DNA of 37,060 bases from an uncultured Brachyspira sp. (GCA_944392715.1 CALXXQ010000041.1:1-37060), one strand, 5' to 3'. Shown: positions 27,326 to 34,520, counted from the first letter of the stretch. Notes: a model not told the origin generated them from the letters alone. Numbers and translations: made by a program.

Positions 27326-28270
27326 ATGGACGATTTTAAAAAACTAGAGCAAATATTCAAAGAGCCTATTACAATTAATAATATTAATAGGATTAATGAC
27401 TTATTCATAAGGTATTTATTTTCATATCCAGGAAATGAGAATATAGCATTAAACTTTATCAATTCAGTATTTAAAGATTCCAATTTTCAGCCTTTCAAAA
27501 GTATAGAAATACTTAATCCTTTTAATATATCCGAAAATTATAATGAAAAAGAATCCATAGTTGATATTAAGGCATTAACTGAAAGTGGAATTACTGTATT
27601 AATAGAAATACAGGCTCGAGGCAATGAAAGCTTTATTAAGAGAAGTTTATATTACTGGGCATATAATTATTCTTCAAATTTGGATAGAGGAGAATATTAT
27701 AATGAACTTAAGCCTGCAGCAAGCATTAATATTATCAATTTTAAATTAATGAATATAGATAAGCTTCATTGCTGTTTTTTACTAAAAGAATTAACAGGCA
27801 ATCAAATATTAACAGATCATTGTCAGCTTCATTTTATTTCTTTGCCTAATTTTGAATATATAAATAATGATTTTAATAAAGATTTTTTATCTTGGGTAAA
27901 ATTTTTTAAGGGGGAGAATATGTCTATATTAATAAATGAAAATACAGTTTTTGATGAAGTAGATAAGAAATGCGGAAGATTTTTTAATACAGCTCCTTTT
28001 ATGGATAAATATAAAAAAAGAGAAATAGATACTTATTTTTTCAATGAAAGTATTAGAATAGACTTAGAAAAAGCTAGAAATGAAGGTATAGAAAAGGGTA
28101 TAGAAAAAGGAATAGAGCAAGGTATAGAAAAGGGAATAGAGCAAGGCATGGAAAAAGGTATAAAACAAAGCAGAATCCAAATAGCAAAGAATTTAAAAAA
28201 ATCAGGAATAGATATTAATATAATAAGTGAAAATACAGGATTAAGTATTGAAGAGATAGAAAAACTGTAG
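27326..28270 (+). CDS. Rpn-family nuclease (PD-(D/E)XK), full-length form, copy 1
   Basis: 314 aa. The N-terminal ~200 residues are a PD-(D/E)XK-type domain with D80 (VDIKALT) and E94-x-Q96 (IEIQ), as in recombination-promoting nucleases (Rpn/YhgA). Residues about 254-281 are seven tetrapeptides of the GIEK/GIEQ type; a short tail, LKKSGIDINIISENTGLSIE, follows. Rpn proteins are toxic DNases, and some protect E. coli from phages. There is no SD at the ATG, and the -10 box is only 8 nt away. The gene appears to contain an internal start at 27920 (separate entry). The first 25 residues are identical to those of copy 2 while the middle has diverged. Confidence 0.88.
   Translation: MDDFKKLEQIFKEPITINNINRINDLFIRYLFSYPGNENIALNFINSVFKDSNFQPFKSIEILNPFNISENYNEKESIVDIKALTESGITVLIEIQARGNESFIKRSLYYWAYNYSSNLDRGEYYNELKPAASINIINFKLMNIDKLHCCFLLKELTGNQILTDHCQLHFISLPNFEYINNDFNKDFLSWVKFFKGENMSILINENTVFDEVDKKCGRFFNTAPFMDKYKKREIDTYFFNESIRIDLEKARNEGIEKGIEKGIEQGIEKGIEQGMEKGIKQSRIQIAKNLKKSGIDINIISENTGLSIEEIEKL
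27908..27914 (+). promoter_or_regulatory. Internal ribosome binding site in rpn copy 1
   Basis: AAGGGGG, one G-for-A change from AAGGAGG (a G-U pair with 16S rRNA), lies 5 nt before an in-frame ATG at 27920. It is made from codons AAG GGG GAG, and GGG is used for Gly nowhere else in this gene. Confidence 0.6.
27920..28270 (+). CDS. Predicted intragenic short Rpn (RpnS-like) protein, copy 1
   Basis: 116 aa, in frame with and ending at the same stop as the full-length Rpn. It begins MSILINENTVFDEVDKK at codon 199, right after the nuclease domain, and contains the seven GIEK/GIEQ tetrapeptides and the conserved tail. In E. coli, separately translated Rpn C-terminal domains inhibit the full-length toxin, and their dimerising helix contains variable tetrapeptide repeats; this product would be the equivalent. 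What I see is the SD plus ATG at the same place in both copies. Translation itself is inferred. Confidence 0.55.
   Translation: MSILINENTVFDEVDKKCGRFFNTAPFMDKYKKREIDTYFFNESIRIDLEKARNEGIEKGIEKGIEQGIEKGIEQGMEKGIKQSRIQIAKNLKKSGIDINIISENTGLSIEEIEKL
28085..28168 (+). repeat. Seven 12-bp repeats encoding GIEK/GIEQ tetrapeptides
   Basis: Seven imperfect units (GIEK, GIEK, GIEQ, GIEK, GIEQ, GMEK, GIKQ). Each is 12 bp, so changes in number keep the frame. Copy 2 has only four. Confidence 0.9.
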
Positions 28271-28448
28271 ATATTATTAAAAGAGTTATATTTGTAAGCA
28301 TTCTCACTAAAAAATAAAGTAATTATTATGAACATTAAAAAATCTTTTTAACTATATTTTATGCATTTTTAAATATAATTTATGTTCTATAAATTATACA
28401 AATATAAATTTTATTATACATTTTTTTATATAATACACTTTTCAAATC

Positions 28449-28476
28449 TTGACTTTTTAATAAGTTTTTTTATAAT
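28449..28476 (+). promoter_or_regulatory. Promoter of the second vsp gene
   Basis: TTGACT (28449-28454), a 16-bp spacer and a perfect TATAAT (28471-28476). The predicted start is near 28483, giving a leader of about 58 nt that is almost filled by a hairpin. Confidence 0.8.
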
Positions 28477-28483
28477 ATAAACT

Positions 28484-28520
28484 AGATAGTATTTGTTTTA
28501 TACTATAAACAAATATATCT
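28484..28520 (+). promoter_or_regulatory. Hairpin in the 5' leader of vsp copy 2
   Basis: AGATAGTATTTGTTT (28484-28498) pairs with AAACAAATATATCT (28507-28520): 14 pairs, one bulged G, an 8-nt loop. It starts at the predicted transcription start, and the SD AGGAG (28531-28535) lies just beyond it. It could protect the 5' end of the mRNA or, as DNA, act as an operator. Copy 1 has no equivalent. Confidence 0.6.
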
Positions 28521-28540
28521 AAAAAATTTAGGAGAAAAAC

Positions 28541-29668
28541 ATGAAAAAAGTTTTATTAACAGCTATAGCATTAATTGCTATAGCAAGCGCTTCGGCTTTC
28601 GGTATGTACGGCGATCGTGATGATTGGATTGACTTCTTAGTTCATGGCAATCAGTTCAGAGCTAGAATGGATCAAATAGGTGTGGTTTTAGGTAATGGTA
28701 CTATTAAAGGTACTGTAGGTTTCAGATCTCAAGCATTGGGAACTGCACTTGGAAACATCCTTACTACAGGAAATACAGATTTAGATAATACAGCAAACAC
28801 TGCTAAATTAGCTTCTACTATTTCTGCAGGTATAGGCTATACTTCACCAGTATTTGGTATAGGTCTTGGTTATAACTTTACTTATATGACTAAAGATTTG
28901 GGTGTTCATACTCCTGTATTAACTATAAATGCTATGAATGATAATTTAAGAATAGCTATACCTTTCCAAATAGCAGTTTCTGACAATGTAGGAGTAGGAA
29001 ATGGCCAAATAGGAGTTAGAACAGGATATTTAGGATTAAGTACAGATACACAAATAAGATATTATACTGGTATTGATGCTTTCAATGCTATAAGAATATA
29101 TTTCAAATATGGTCAGTCTGGATTTACAGTTAATAACCAAAAAGAATTTGCTCAATCAGTTGGTTTTGAAGCTAGATTCTACTTCCTTAACACTCCTATT
29201 GGAAATGCTACTATCAACCCTTACTTGAAAGTTAAATTTAATACTGCTTTAGTAGGTGATAATACTATTGTTAGAGCTGGAGAAGCTTTATATGACAGTA
29301 CAACATATTTCACTTCACAAACAGATTCTTGGGAGAAAAATCCTTATGATGTAACTGCTGCTGCTGTATTAGGAATCACTGCTAACAGCGATATAGTATC
29401 TTTAATTGTTGAGCCTTCTTTAGGTTATCAAGCTATATATCAAGGACAACAAAAAGGACTTCCTTCAGGTAGACTAACACATAGACTTTATTGGGAAGCT
29501 TATACAGAGCTTTATATAACTCCTGTTAAAGATCTTGAATGGTACTTCGAGATGAATGTTAATAATGGTGTAACTGCTTCTCAAAATTCTCAAGTACCTG
29601 TATACTTTGAAGGTACTACTGGTATCACTTGGTACTTACCTGCATTCGGCGGTGATGCTGCTCAATAA
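28541..29668 (+). CDS. Variable surface protein (Vsp family), copy 2
   Basis: 375 aa. The signal peptide MKKVLLTAIALIAIASASA is followed by FGMYGDRDDWIDFLVHGNQ, close to copy 1 and to Vsp proteins of B. hyodysenteriae. The two copies agree strongly over the first ~65 residues and in the last ~70 (KDLEWYFEMNVNNGV, ITWYLP), while the central strands and loops differ, as expected for surface antigens. The SD AGGAG is 5 nt from the ATG. The promoter is stronger than that of copy 1 and its leader holds a hairpin, so the two copies are probably regulated differently. Confidence 0.92.
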   Translation: MKKVLLTAIALIAIASASAFGMYGDRDDWIDFLVHGNQFRARMDQIGVVLGNGTIKGTVGFRSQALGTALGNILTTGNTDLDNTANTAKLASTISAGIGYTSPVFGIGLGYNFTYMTKDLGVHTPVLTINAMNDNLRIAIPFQIAVSDNVGVGNGQIGVRTGYLGLSTDTQIRYYTGIDAFNAIRIYFKYGQSGFTVNNQKEFAQSVGFEARFYFLNTPIGNATINPYLKVKFNTALVGDNTIVRAGEALYDSTTYFTSQTDSWEKNPYDVTAAAVLGITANSDIVSLIVEPSLGYQAIYQGQQKGLPSGRLTHRLYWEAYTELYITPVKDLEWYFEMNVNNGVTASQNSQVPVYFEGTTGITWYLPAFGGDAAQ

Positions 29669-29693
29669 TAATTATTATTAATTGAAAATACTA

Positions 29694-29725
29694 GGGCTTG
29701 GCTTTTTTAAGTCAAGTCCTTTTTT
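29694..29725 (+). terminator. Terminator after vsp copy 2
   Basis: GGGCTTGGCT (29694-29703) pairs with AGTCAAGTCC (29710-29719), followed by T6. It is a duplicate of the hairpin at 27125. Confidence 0.85.
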
Positions 29726-29831
29726 ATTGCATTCTTCCTACTATTCACTCATATAATTATTACTTCTAATACTTATAAAAAATACTGTTTTTAAGGCTTA
29801 TTTTGTTAAAAATATTTGTTTAATATAATGT

Positions 29832-29844
29832 GCGGGCGGGCGGG
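29832..29844 (+). repeat. GC-rich short tandem repeat (CGGG x 3) upstream of rpn copy 2
   Basis: G followed by three CGGG units in otherwise almost pure A/T DNA, 17 bp upstream of the rpn -35 element. The matching place in copy 1 (about 27264-27276) is a degenerate G/T stretch, so the tract differs between copies. Confidence 0.7.
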
Positions 29845-29860
29845 TAAAAAAGTTTTATGC

Positions 29861-29888
29861 TTTACTTTTATAATTTTTTTAATATAAT
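29861..29888 (+). promoter_or_regulatory. Promoter abutting the second rpn start codon
   Basis: TTTACT (29861-29866), a 16-bp spacer and TATAAT (29883-29888), 8 nt before the ATG at 29897. This is identical in geometry to copy 1; no SD is possible if transcription starts 6-8 nt after the -10. Confidence 0.6.
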
Positions 29889-29896
29889 AAAAATAT

Positions 29897-30814
29897 ATGG
29901 ATGATTTTAAAAAACTAGAGCAAATATTCAAAGAGCCTATTACAATTAATAATATTAATAGGATTAATGACTGCTTTATAAGATACTTATTTTCTGCTGA
30001 AGGTTCTGAAACTATAGTGCTGAATTTTATAAACTCCGTTATGGAAAATTTAAATTTTGAAACTTTTGTAAAAGTAGAAATATTAAATCCTTTTAGCTTA
30101 TCTAAATATTTAAAATCAAAAGAATCTATAATGGATATAAGATGCATTACTGAAAACGGACAGATTGTCATTATAGAAATACAGCTTCAGGGTAATAATG
30201 AGTTTATCTATAGAAGTTTATTTTATTGGGCTAAAGGATATAGTGTAATGCTTGATAAGGGAGAAGATTATAATAAACTTCAGGCTTTGATTATAATTAA
30301 TATTTTAGATTTTAAGTTAATAGAAAATATTGATGATATACATACCTGTTATGTGCTTAAAGAAATAAAACATAATAATATTCTAACTGATCATTGTCAA
30401 ATACATTTCCTAGAGCTTCCAAAGTTTAATAATAATACCTATATAAAAAATATGAAAAAAGAATTTTTGTCTTGGATAAAATTTTTTAAGGGGGAAGATA
30501 TGAAAACATTATTAAAAGAAGATACTATTTTTGAATTAGTAAAAGAGAAATCTGAATCTTTTCTTTGTGATAATCCATTAATTGATACATACAAACGTAA
30601 AGAAATAGATGAATACTTTAATAAAAGAATGATTGATTATGAAATAAAAAATGCTATGAATAAAGGACTTAAAGAGGGCATAGAAAAAGGAATAGAGCAA
30701 GGCATAGAAAAAAGCAAAATAGAAATAGCAAGGAATCTAAAAAAGTCAGCAATAGATATTAATATAATAAGCGAAAATACAGGCTTAAGTATTGAAGAGA
30801 TAGAAAAGCTATAG
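29897..30814 (+). CDS. Rpn-family nuclease (PD-(D/E)XK), full-length form, copy 2
   Basis: 305 aa. D80 (MDIRC), E94 and Q96 (IEIQ) are conserved at the same positions as in copy 1. The first 25 residues are identical to copy 1, the core is divergent, and the last ~30 residues (LKKSAIDINIISENTGLSIE and the final EIEKL) are almost identical. Four GIEK-type tetrapeptides lie at about residues 257-272. It is probably a toxic DNase regulated by its own internal product from 30500. The stop is 6 bp from the convergent recJ stop, and no terminator is seen between them. Confidence 0.88.
   Translation: MDDFKKLEQIFKEPITINNINRINDCFIRYLFSAEGSETIVLNFINSVMENLNFETFVKVEILNPFSLSKYLKSKESIMDIRCITENGQIVIIEIQLQGNNEFIYRSLFYWAKGYSVMLDKGEDYNKLQALIIINILDFKLIENIDDIHTCYVLKEIKHNNILTDHCQIHFLELPKFNNNTYIKNMKKEFLSWIKFFKGEDMKTLLKEDTIFELVKEKSESFLCDNPLIDTYKRKEIDEYFNKRMIDYEIKNAMNKGLKEGIEKGIEQGIEKSKIEIARNLKKSAIDINIISENTGLSIEEIEKL
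30488..30494 (+). promoter_or_regulatory. Internal ribosome binding site in rpn copy 2
   Basis: AAGGGGG lies 5 nt before an in-frame ATG at 30500, the same site as in copy 1. Again the only GGG glycine codon in the gene is used here. Confidence 0.6.
30500..30814 (+). CDS. Predicted intragenic short Rpn (RpnS-like) protein, copy 2
   Basis: 104 aa starting MKTLLKEDTIFELVKEK at codon 202 of the full-length gene. It holds four tetrapeptide units and the conserved tail. Position, SD and spacing match the internal start of copy 1 although the protein sequences around it have diverged, which supports selection for the start site. It would be the cognate inhibitor of the copy 2 nuclease; this is inferred from the E. 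coli RpnL/RpnS systems. Confidence 0.55.
   Translation: MKTLLKEDTIFELVKEKSESFLCDNPLIDTYKRKEIDEYFNKRMIDYEIKNAMNKGLKEGIEKGIEQGIEKSKIEIARNLKKSAIDINIISENTGLSIEEIEKL
30665..30712 (+). repeat. Four 12-bp repeats encoding GIEK-type tetrapeptides
   Basis: Units GLKE, GIEK, GIEQ, GIEK. They correspond to the seven-unit tract of copy 1. Confidence 0.85.
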
Positions 30815-30820
30815 AATATA

Positions 30821-32980
30821 TCAAAAAACCTTATATTTTTCTATATATATTCTAGCATCTTCATTGCCGTTAAAGCGATTAACTTTCAATTTATAAATAA
30901 TATCTATATAATTTGAAGATAATAATTTCTGAACCTCTTCTTCACTGCTATTCCATATAATGCCGTTTAATTTCCTATTATCCTGCATAAGGTCTAATCT
31001 CAAATGAAGTTTATTATTTTTCTGCATTCTATTTATATCATTAACTTTCACATTCTTTGATACAAATAAAGGCTCTTCATTACCGTATCCGTAAGGCTCG
31101 AATAATTCCAATGATTTAACAAATTTCATATCTATATCTTTGAAATTAATTTCCATATCAAATATATCTTCATTTTTTTCAGCGGCAAAATTCTGAGAAG
31201 ATGCATATTTTACAATTTTATTTTTAAACTTATCAAAATTATCAGCATTCAAAGTAAATCCAGCAGCATTTTTATGCCCTCCGAATTTAGTTAAATAAGC
31301 ATTAGCATACTCAAGCATATCCCTAGCATTATCATCTCCCCTGCTCCTTATGCTTCCAACGCAAATACCGTCCTCGCTTTCATACATAATAACAGCAGTC
31401 TTCCCATACTCGCTTAAAACCTTACCAGCAATTAAACCAGTAAGTCCCTGCTCTATCTCTTTACTCTTTACAACTATTACAGGAAAATCCAAACAGCTAT
31501 TAATTTTTATATATTCATTTACTGTATTGAAATTAGACTCTGTTAAAGACTTTCTAGTCTCATTCATATTATAAATCTCATCAGATAAGCTTAAAGCCTC
31601 CTCTTTTAATTCAGAAGTAAGAAGCTTCAAAGCCGTTTCAGGACTTCCCATTCTTCCAGCAGCATTTATAAAAGGAGCAAGTCTCCAGCTTACAATCTGA
31701 GTATCTATTTTAGTATTAAGCAAATTAATTTTCTCAAGCATAACATTATATCTAATATGGCTAGGCTTCTCTAATTCTTTTAAAGCACATTTAATATAAG
31801 CCCTATTCTCTTTAATAAGAGGCACAACATCAGCAACAGTACCGAATAATACAAGTATAGATTTCTTTCTTATATAGCTTTGAAGCTGTTTCTGACTTAT
31901 ATAAAATAATCTTCTAAATATTTCTGTCTTTATAATCAAATCTCTATACTCTATATTATCATATCTATAAATATTAACATTAAGAGCCAAAGCAAAATCA
32001 TCTAAAGTCTTTGTTGTTTTTATATTAATATTTCCGTATCTGGCACCTAATTGAAGCAAATCATAAACACTGTCATATTCAGGCAAATATATTTCATACT
32101 TCTCATAAAGAGATAAAAGCCTTTTAAGTCTGTCCTCTCCTCCCGTAAGAACTAATACAGTGCCATCACCCTCAAACATATAACTTGCAAGCTCTTCTAA
32201 TACCTCATCTTCGCTCATAAGCTCATCATAATAATCTATATAAATAGATTTATAGCAATTATTATCATTAATAAGCTCAAAACCGAATACCTCATCGCTA
32301 ACAACAAAATTAGTAGATTTTAAAGCTCTTATTCTTTTTAATACATTTTTACTCTTATCAATCTCATAATCCAAAACTATTATATCTTTATTATAAAGTT
32401 TAGTATAAGAAAAAACGAATGCCTGCATAAGCTTAAAAGCAACAGCACATCCTGAAAAATTCTTAGAAACAAAACCAGTATTTGAAATTTTAGGATTAAA
32501 TATAGCATATGCATTAGGAAGTATCTCAGGTATATCATGATGATCCGTTACTATAATATCTATTGATAGATCCCTAGCAAACTCAACTTCATCAGCATTT
32601 GATATACCGCAATCAACTGTAATAATAAGGCTAACCCCAGAATTGGCATATTCCTCTATAACAGCTTTAGAAAGCCCGTATCCTGTTGTATGATTAGGTA
32701 CAAAAGCTTCTACATTCTTTGTAACCACTTTAAGAGTATTATATATAATAGAAGCTGCTGTAACTCCGTCTGCATCCTTATCGCCATATACTAATATTTT
32801 TTCATCATTCTCTATAGCTTCTTTTAGCCTGTCTACAAATACATTAACATCTTTTATATTAAATGGATTTGATAATGAATATATATCCTGAAAGAAGAAA
32901 TCATAAATATCCTCTTTTGAAGTTATTCCTCTTAATTTTAAAAGTTCTTTTACTATTTCATTTAAATTATCTATGTTCAT
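30821..32980 (-). CDS. recJ: Single-stranded-DNA-specific exonuclease RecJ, with a large insertion
   Basis: 719 aa from the ATG at 32980; an in-frame TTG at 32989 would add three residues, and neither has a strong ribosome site. DHH-family motifs are intact: YGDKDADGVTA, ITVDCGIS and IVTDHHD. GTVADVVPL, then NAAGRMGSPETAL and GGHKNAAGF of the DHHA1 domain, follow. RecJ degrades single-stranded DNA 5'-3' in recombination and repair. Between FSGCAVAFKLMQAF and GTVADVVPL there are about 190 residues, where E. coli RecJ has only a few tens, so the protein is longer than the usual ~570 aa. Confidence 0.93.
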   Translation of the reverse strand: MNIDNLNEIVKELLKLRGITSKEDIYDFFFQDIYSLSNPFNIKDVNVFVDRLKEAIENDEKILVYGDKDADGVTAASIIYNTLKVVTKNVEAFVPNHTTGYGLSKAVIEEYANSGVSLIITVDCGISNADEVEFARDLSIDIIVTDHHDIPEILPNAYAIFNPKISNTGFVSKNFSGCAVAFKLMQAFVFSYTKLYNKDIIVLDYEIDKSKNVLKRIRALKSTNFVVSDEVFGFELINDNNCYKSIYIDYYDELMSEDEVLEELASYMFEGDGTVLVLTGGEDRLKRLLSLYEKYEIYLPEYDSVYDLLQLGARYGNINIKTTKTLDDFALALNVNIYRYDNIEYRDLIIKTEIFRRLFYISQKQLQSYIRKKSILVLFGTVADVVPLIKENRAYIKCALKELEKPSHIRYNVMLEKINLLNTKIDTQIVSWRLAPFINAAGRMGSPETALKLLTSELKEEALSLSDEIYNMNETRKSLTESNFNTVNEYIKINSCLDFPVIVVKSKEIEQGLTGLIAGKVLSEYGKTAVIMYESEDGICVGSIRSRGDDNARDMLEYANAYLTKFGGHKNAAGFTLNADNFDKFKNKIVKYASSQNFAAEKNEDIFDMEINFKDIDMKFVKSLELFEPYGYGNEEPLFVSKNVKVNDINRMQKNNKLHLRLDLMQDNRKLNGIIWNSSEEEVQKLLSSNYIDIIYKLKVNRFNGNEDARIYIEKYKVF

Positions 32981-33113
32981 ACTATTCAATCACTTATCTT
33001 AATAATTCTAAATAGTATATTTTATTTATGATATTCTTTCAAGTGCTTATATTTTATTGATATTTTTCGATATTAATATAATATGAATAATATATTAATT
33101 TAGGTTTTTATTT

Positions 33114-34292
33114 ATGGAAAAAGATGTTAATAATTTTTTTAATAAAGCTTATGATGCTTTCAAAAATAAAGATTATAAATCGGCAATAGAATATTTTACA
33201 GAGGTTATAAGATTAGATTCTACTCTTTATGAGGCATATTATAATAGAGCTAATGCAAAGGCAAATATAAACGATGAAGAATCATATAAAAGTGCTGTAG
33301 AAGATTATACTTGGGCTTTGAAATTAAATGATAAGTTTGCTGCTGCTTATTATAATAGGGGAATAATAAATAGAAGTTTGGGAAATACTCTTGAAGCTAT
33401 AAAGGATTTTGGCAGTGCTATAGAGCTTAATTATAATCTTGAAGAGTCTTATTATGTAAGGGCTAATACTAAGGCTAGTTTGAAAGATTATAAGGGGTCT
33501 ATAGAGGATTATAATAAGGCTATTGAAATTTATCCTCATTTTGCTGATGCTTATTATAATAGAGCATTATCTAAAAATGCACTTGGAGAATATAAAGAGG
33601 CTATAAAAGATTATGATAAGGCTATAGAGTTTAATTCTCATTTTATAGATGCTTATAATAATAGAGGAAATGTAAAAGAGAAGCTTGGAAATTATCAAGA
33701 GGCTATAGATGATTATACCAATGCTATACATTTAAATAGAGAATTTATAGAAGGATATTTTAATAGAGCAAATGCTAAATTTTATATAAAAGATTATCAA
33801 GGTGCTGTAAATGATTTTGATGAAATAATAAAAATTAATCCCAATTATTCTAAATCCTATTACAATAGAGGAATAATAGCTATGATTATAGGAGCTCATA
33901 AAGAGGCTATAAATGATTTTGATAAAGTTATAAAATTAGAGCCTAATTTTCCTGATGTATATTATAATAAGGCGGTTGCTATTAATCATTTGGGTAAATA
34001 TGATGAGGCTTTGGAATATTATGATAAGGCTATAGAATTAAATCCTAATTATTCTGAAAGCTATTTTAACAGAGCTATATCAAAATCAAAAATAGCTTTT
34101 GCTATGAAAGATAATAATAATAATTCTAATGAATATAAAAAGTTAATAAAAGAATCAGAAGATGATTTTGATAAGGCATATAATTTAGCTGATGAGCATA
34201 TTAAATCTATAATGTCTGAAGGATTAAAAAAATTATCATTTCTTAATATGGAAGCTGCACAAAACTTTTGCAAAAAACATAATATAGTATGA
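33114..34292 (+). CDS. TPR-repeat protein
   Basis: 392 aa, about nine or ten consecutive TPR units covering residues 8-330 (typical unit: AYYNRGIINRSLGNTLEAIK, with D/N-A-I-E-L-N-P ends). A charged helical tail ends AAQNFCKKHNIV. No signal peptide is seen. It is a scaffold-type protein; the partner is unknown. The ribosome site is weak (TTAGG, 9 nt). Its stop TGA overlaps the ATG of the decayed DUF1905 gene (ATGA), so the two were once translationally coupled. Confidence 0.88.
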   Translation: MEKDVNNFFNKAYDAFKNKDYKSAIEYFTEVIRLDSTLYEAYYNRANAKANINDEESYKSAVEDYTWALKLNDKFAAAYYNRGIINRSLGNTLEAIKDFGSAIELNYNLEESYYVRANTKASLKDYKGSIEDYNKAIEIYPHFADAYYNRALSKNALGEYKEAIKDYDKAIEFNSHFIDAYNNRGNVKEKLGNYQEAIDDYTNAIHLNREFIEGYFNRANAKFYIKDYQGAVNDFDEIIKINPNYSKSYYNRGIIAMIIGAHKEAINDFDKVIKLEPNFPDVYYNKAVAINHLGKYDEALEYYDKAIELNPNYSESYFNRAISKSKIAFAMKDNNNNSNEYKKLIKESEDDFDKAYNLADEHIKSIMSEGLKKLSFLNMEAAQNFCKKHNIV

Positions 34293-34520
34293 TTAATAAA
34301 AAGGAGTATAAATTTAAATCCGTTATAAAAAAAGCAGATGATATGAATACTGCTTATATAGAATTTCCTTATGATGCAGAAAAAGAATTCGGAAAGGTAA
34401 TTGCTTTATTTGATGGTTATGAGTATAAAAATGAAAACTCTATGTCATATTATAGGAATAAGAAAAGCCATAAATAAACATCCTTGAGATACTATAGAAG
34501 CAGTTATAAGAGAAATTTAA
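34289..34520 (+). pseudogene. Decayed DUF1905 gene
   Basis: The first frame runs 62 codons to a TAA at 34475-34477. It begins with a typical DUF1905 start (AYIEFPYDAEKEFGK), then departs from the family after DGYEYK. The next frame continues the family sequence: MKTLCHIIGIRKAINKHP, then TGA where family members have a glycine codon (P-G-D), then DTIEAVIREI and a TAA ending at 34520. The GRVK-type residues expected after FGK are also missing. So I see at least three lesions: a 12-bp deletion, an out-of-frame deletion near 34410, and a GGA-to-TGA stop. The family pattern is from memory. Confidence 0.75.

Noticed and set aside
28033-28335. Antisense open frame opposite the rpn copy 1 repeats (IPFSIP-like repeats)
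   Set aside because: It is the complement of the GIEK repeat tract; no ribosome site, no family resemblance.
29806-30171. Antisense open frame opposite rpn copy 2
   Set aside because: It lies within the conserved rpn coding frame and promoter, and has no supporting signals of its own.
27125-30814. Transposon carrying the vsp-rpn module
   Set aside because: Rpn proteins are often labelled putative transposases, but I see no terminal inverted repeats, target-site duplications or transposase active site; a tandem duplication explains the layout.
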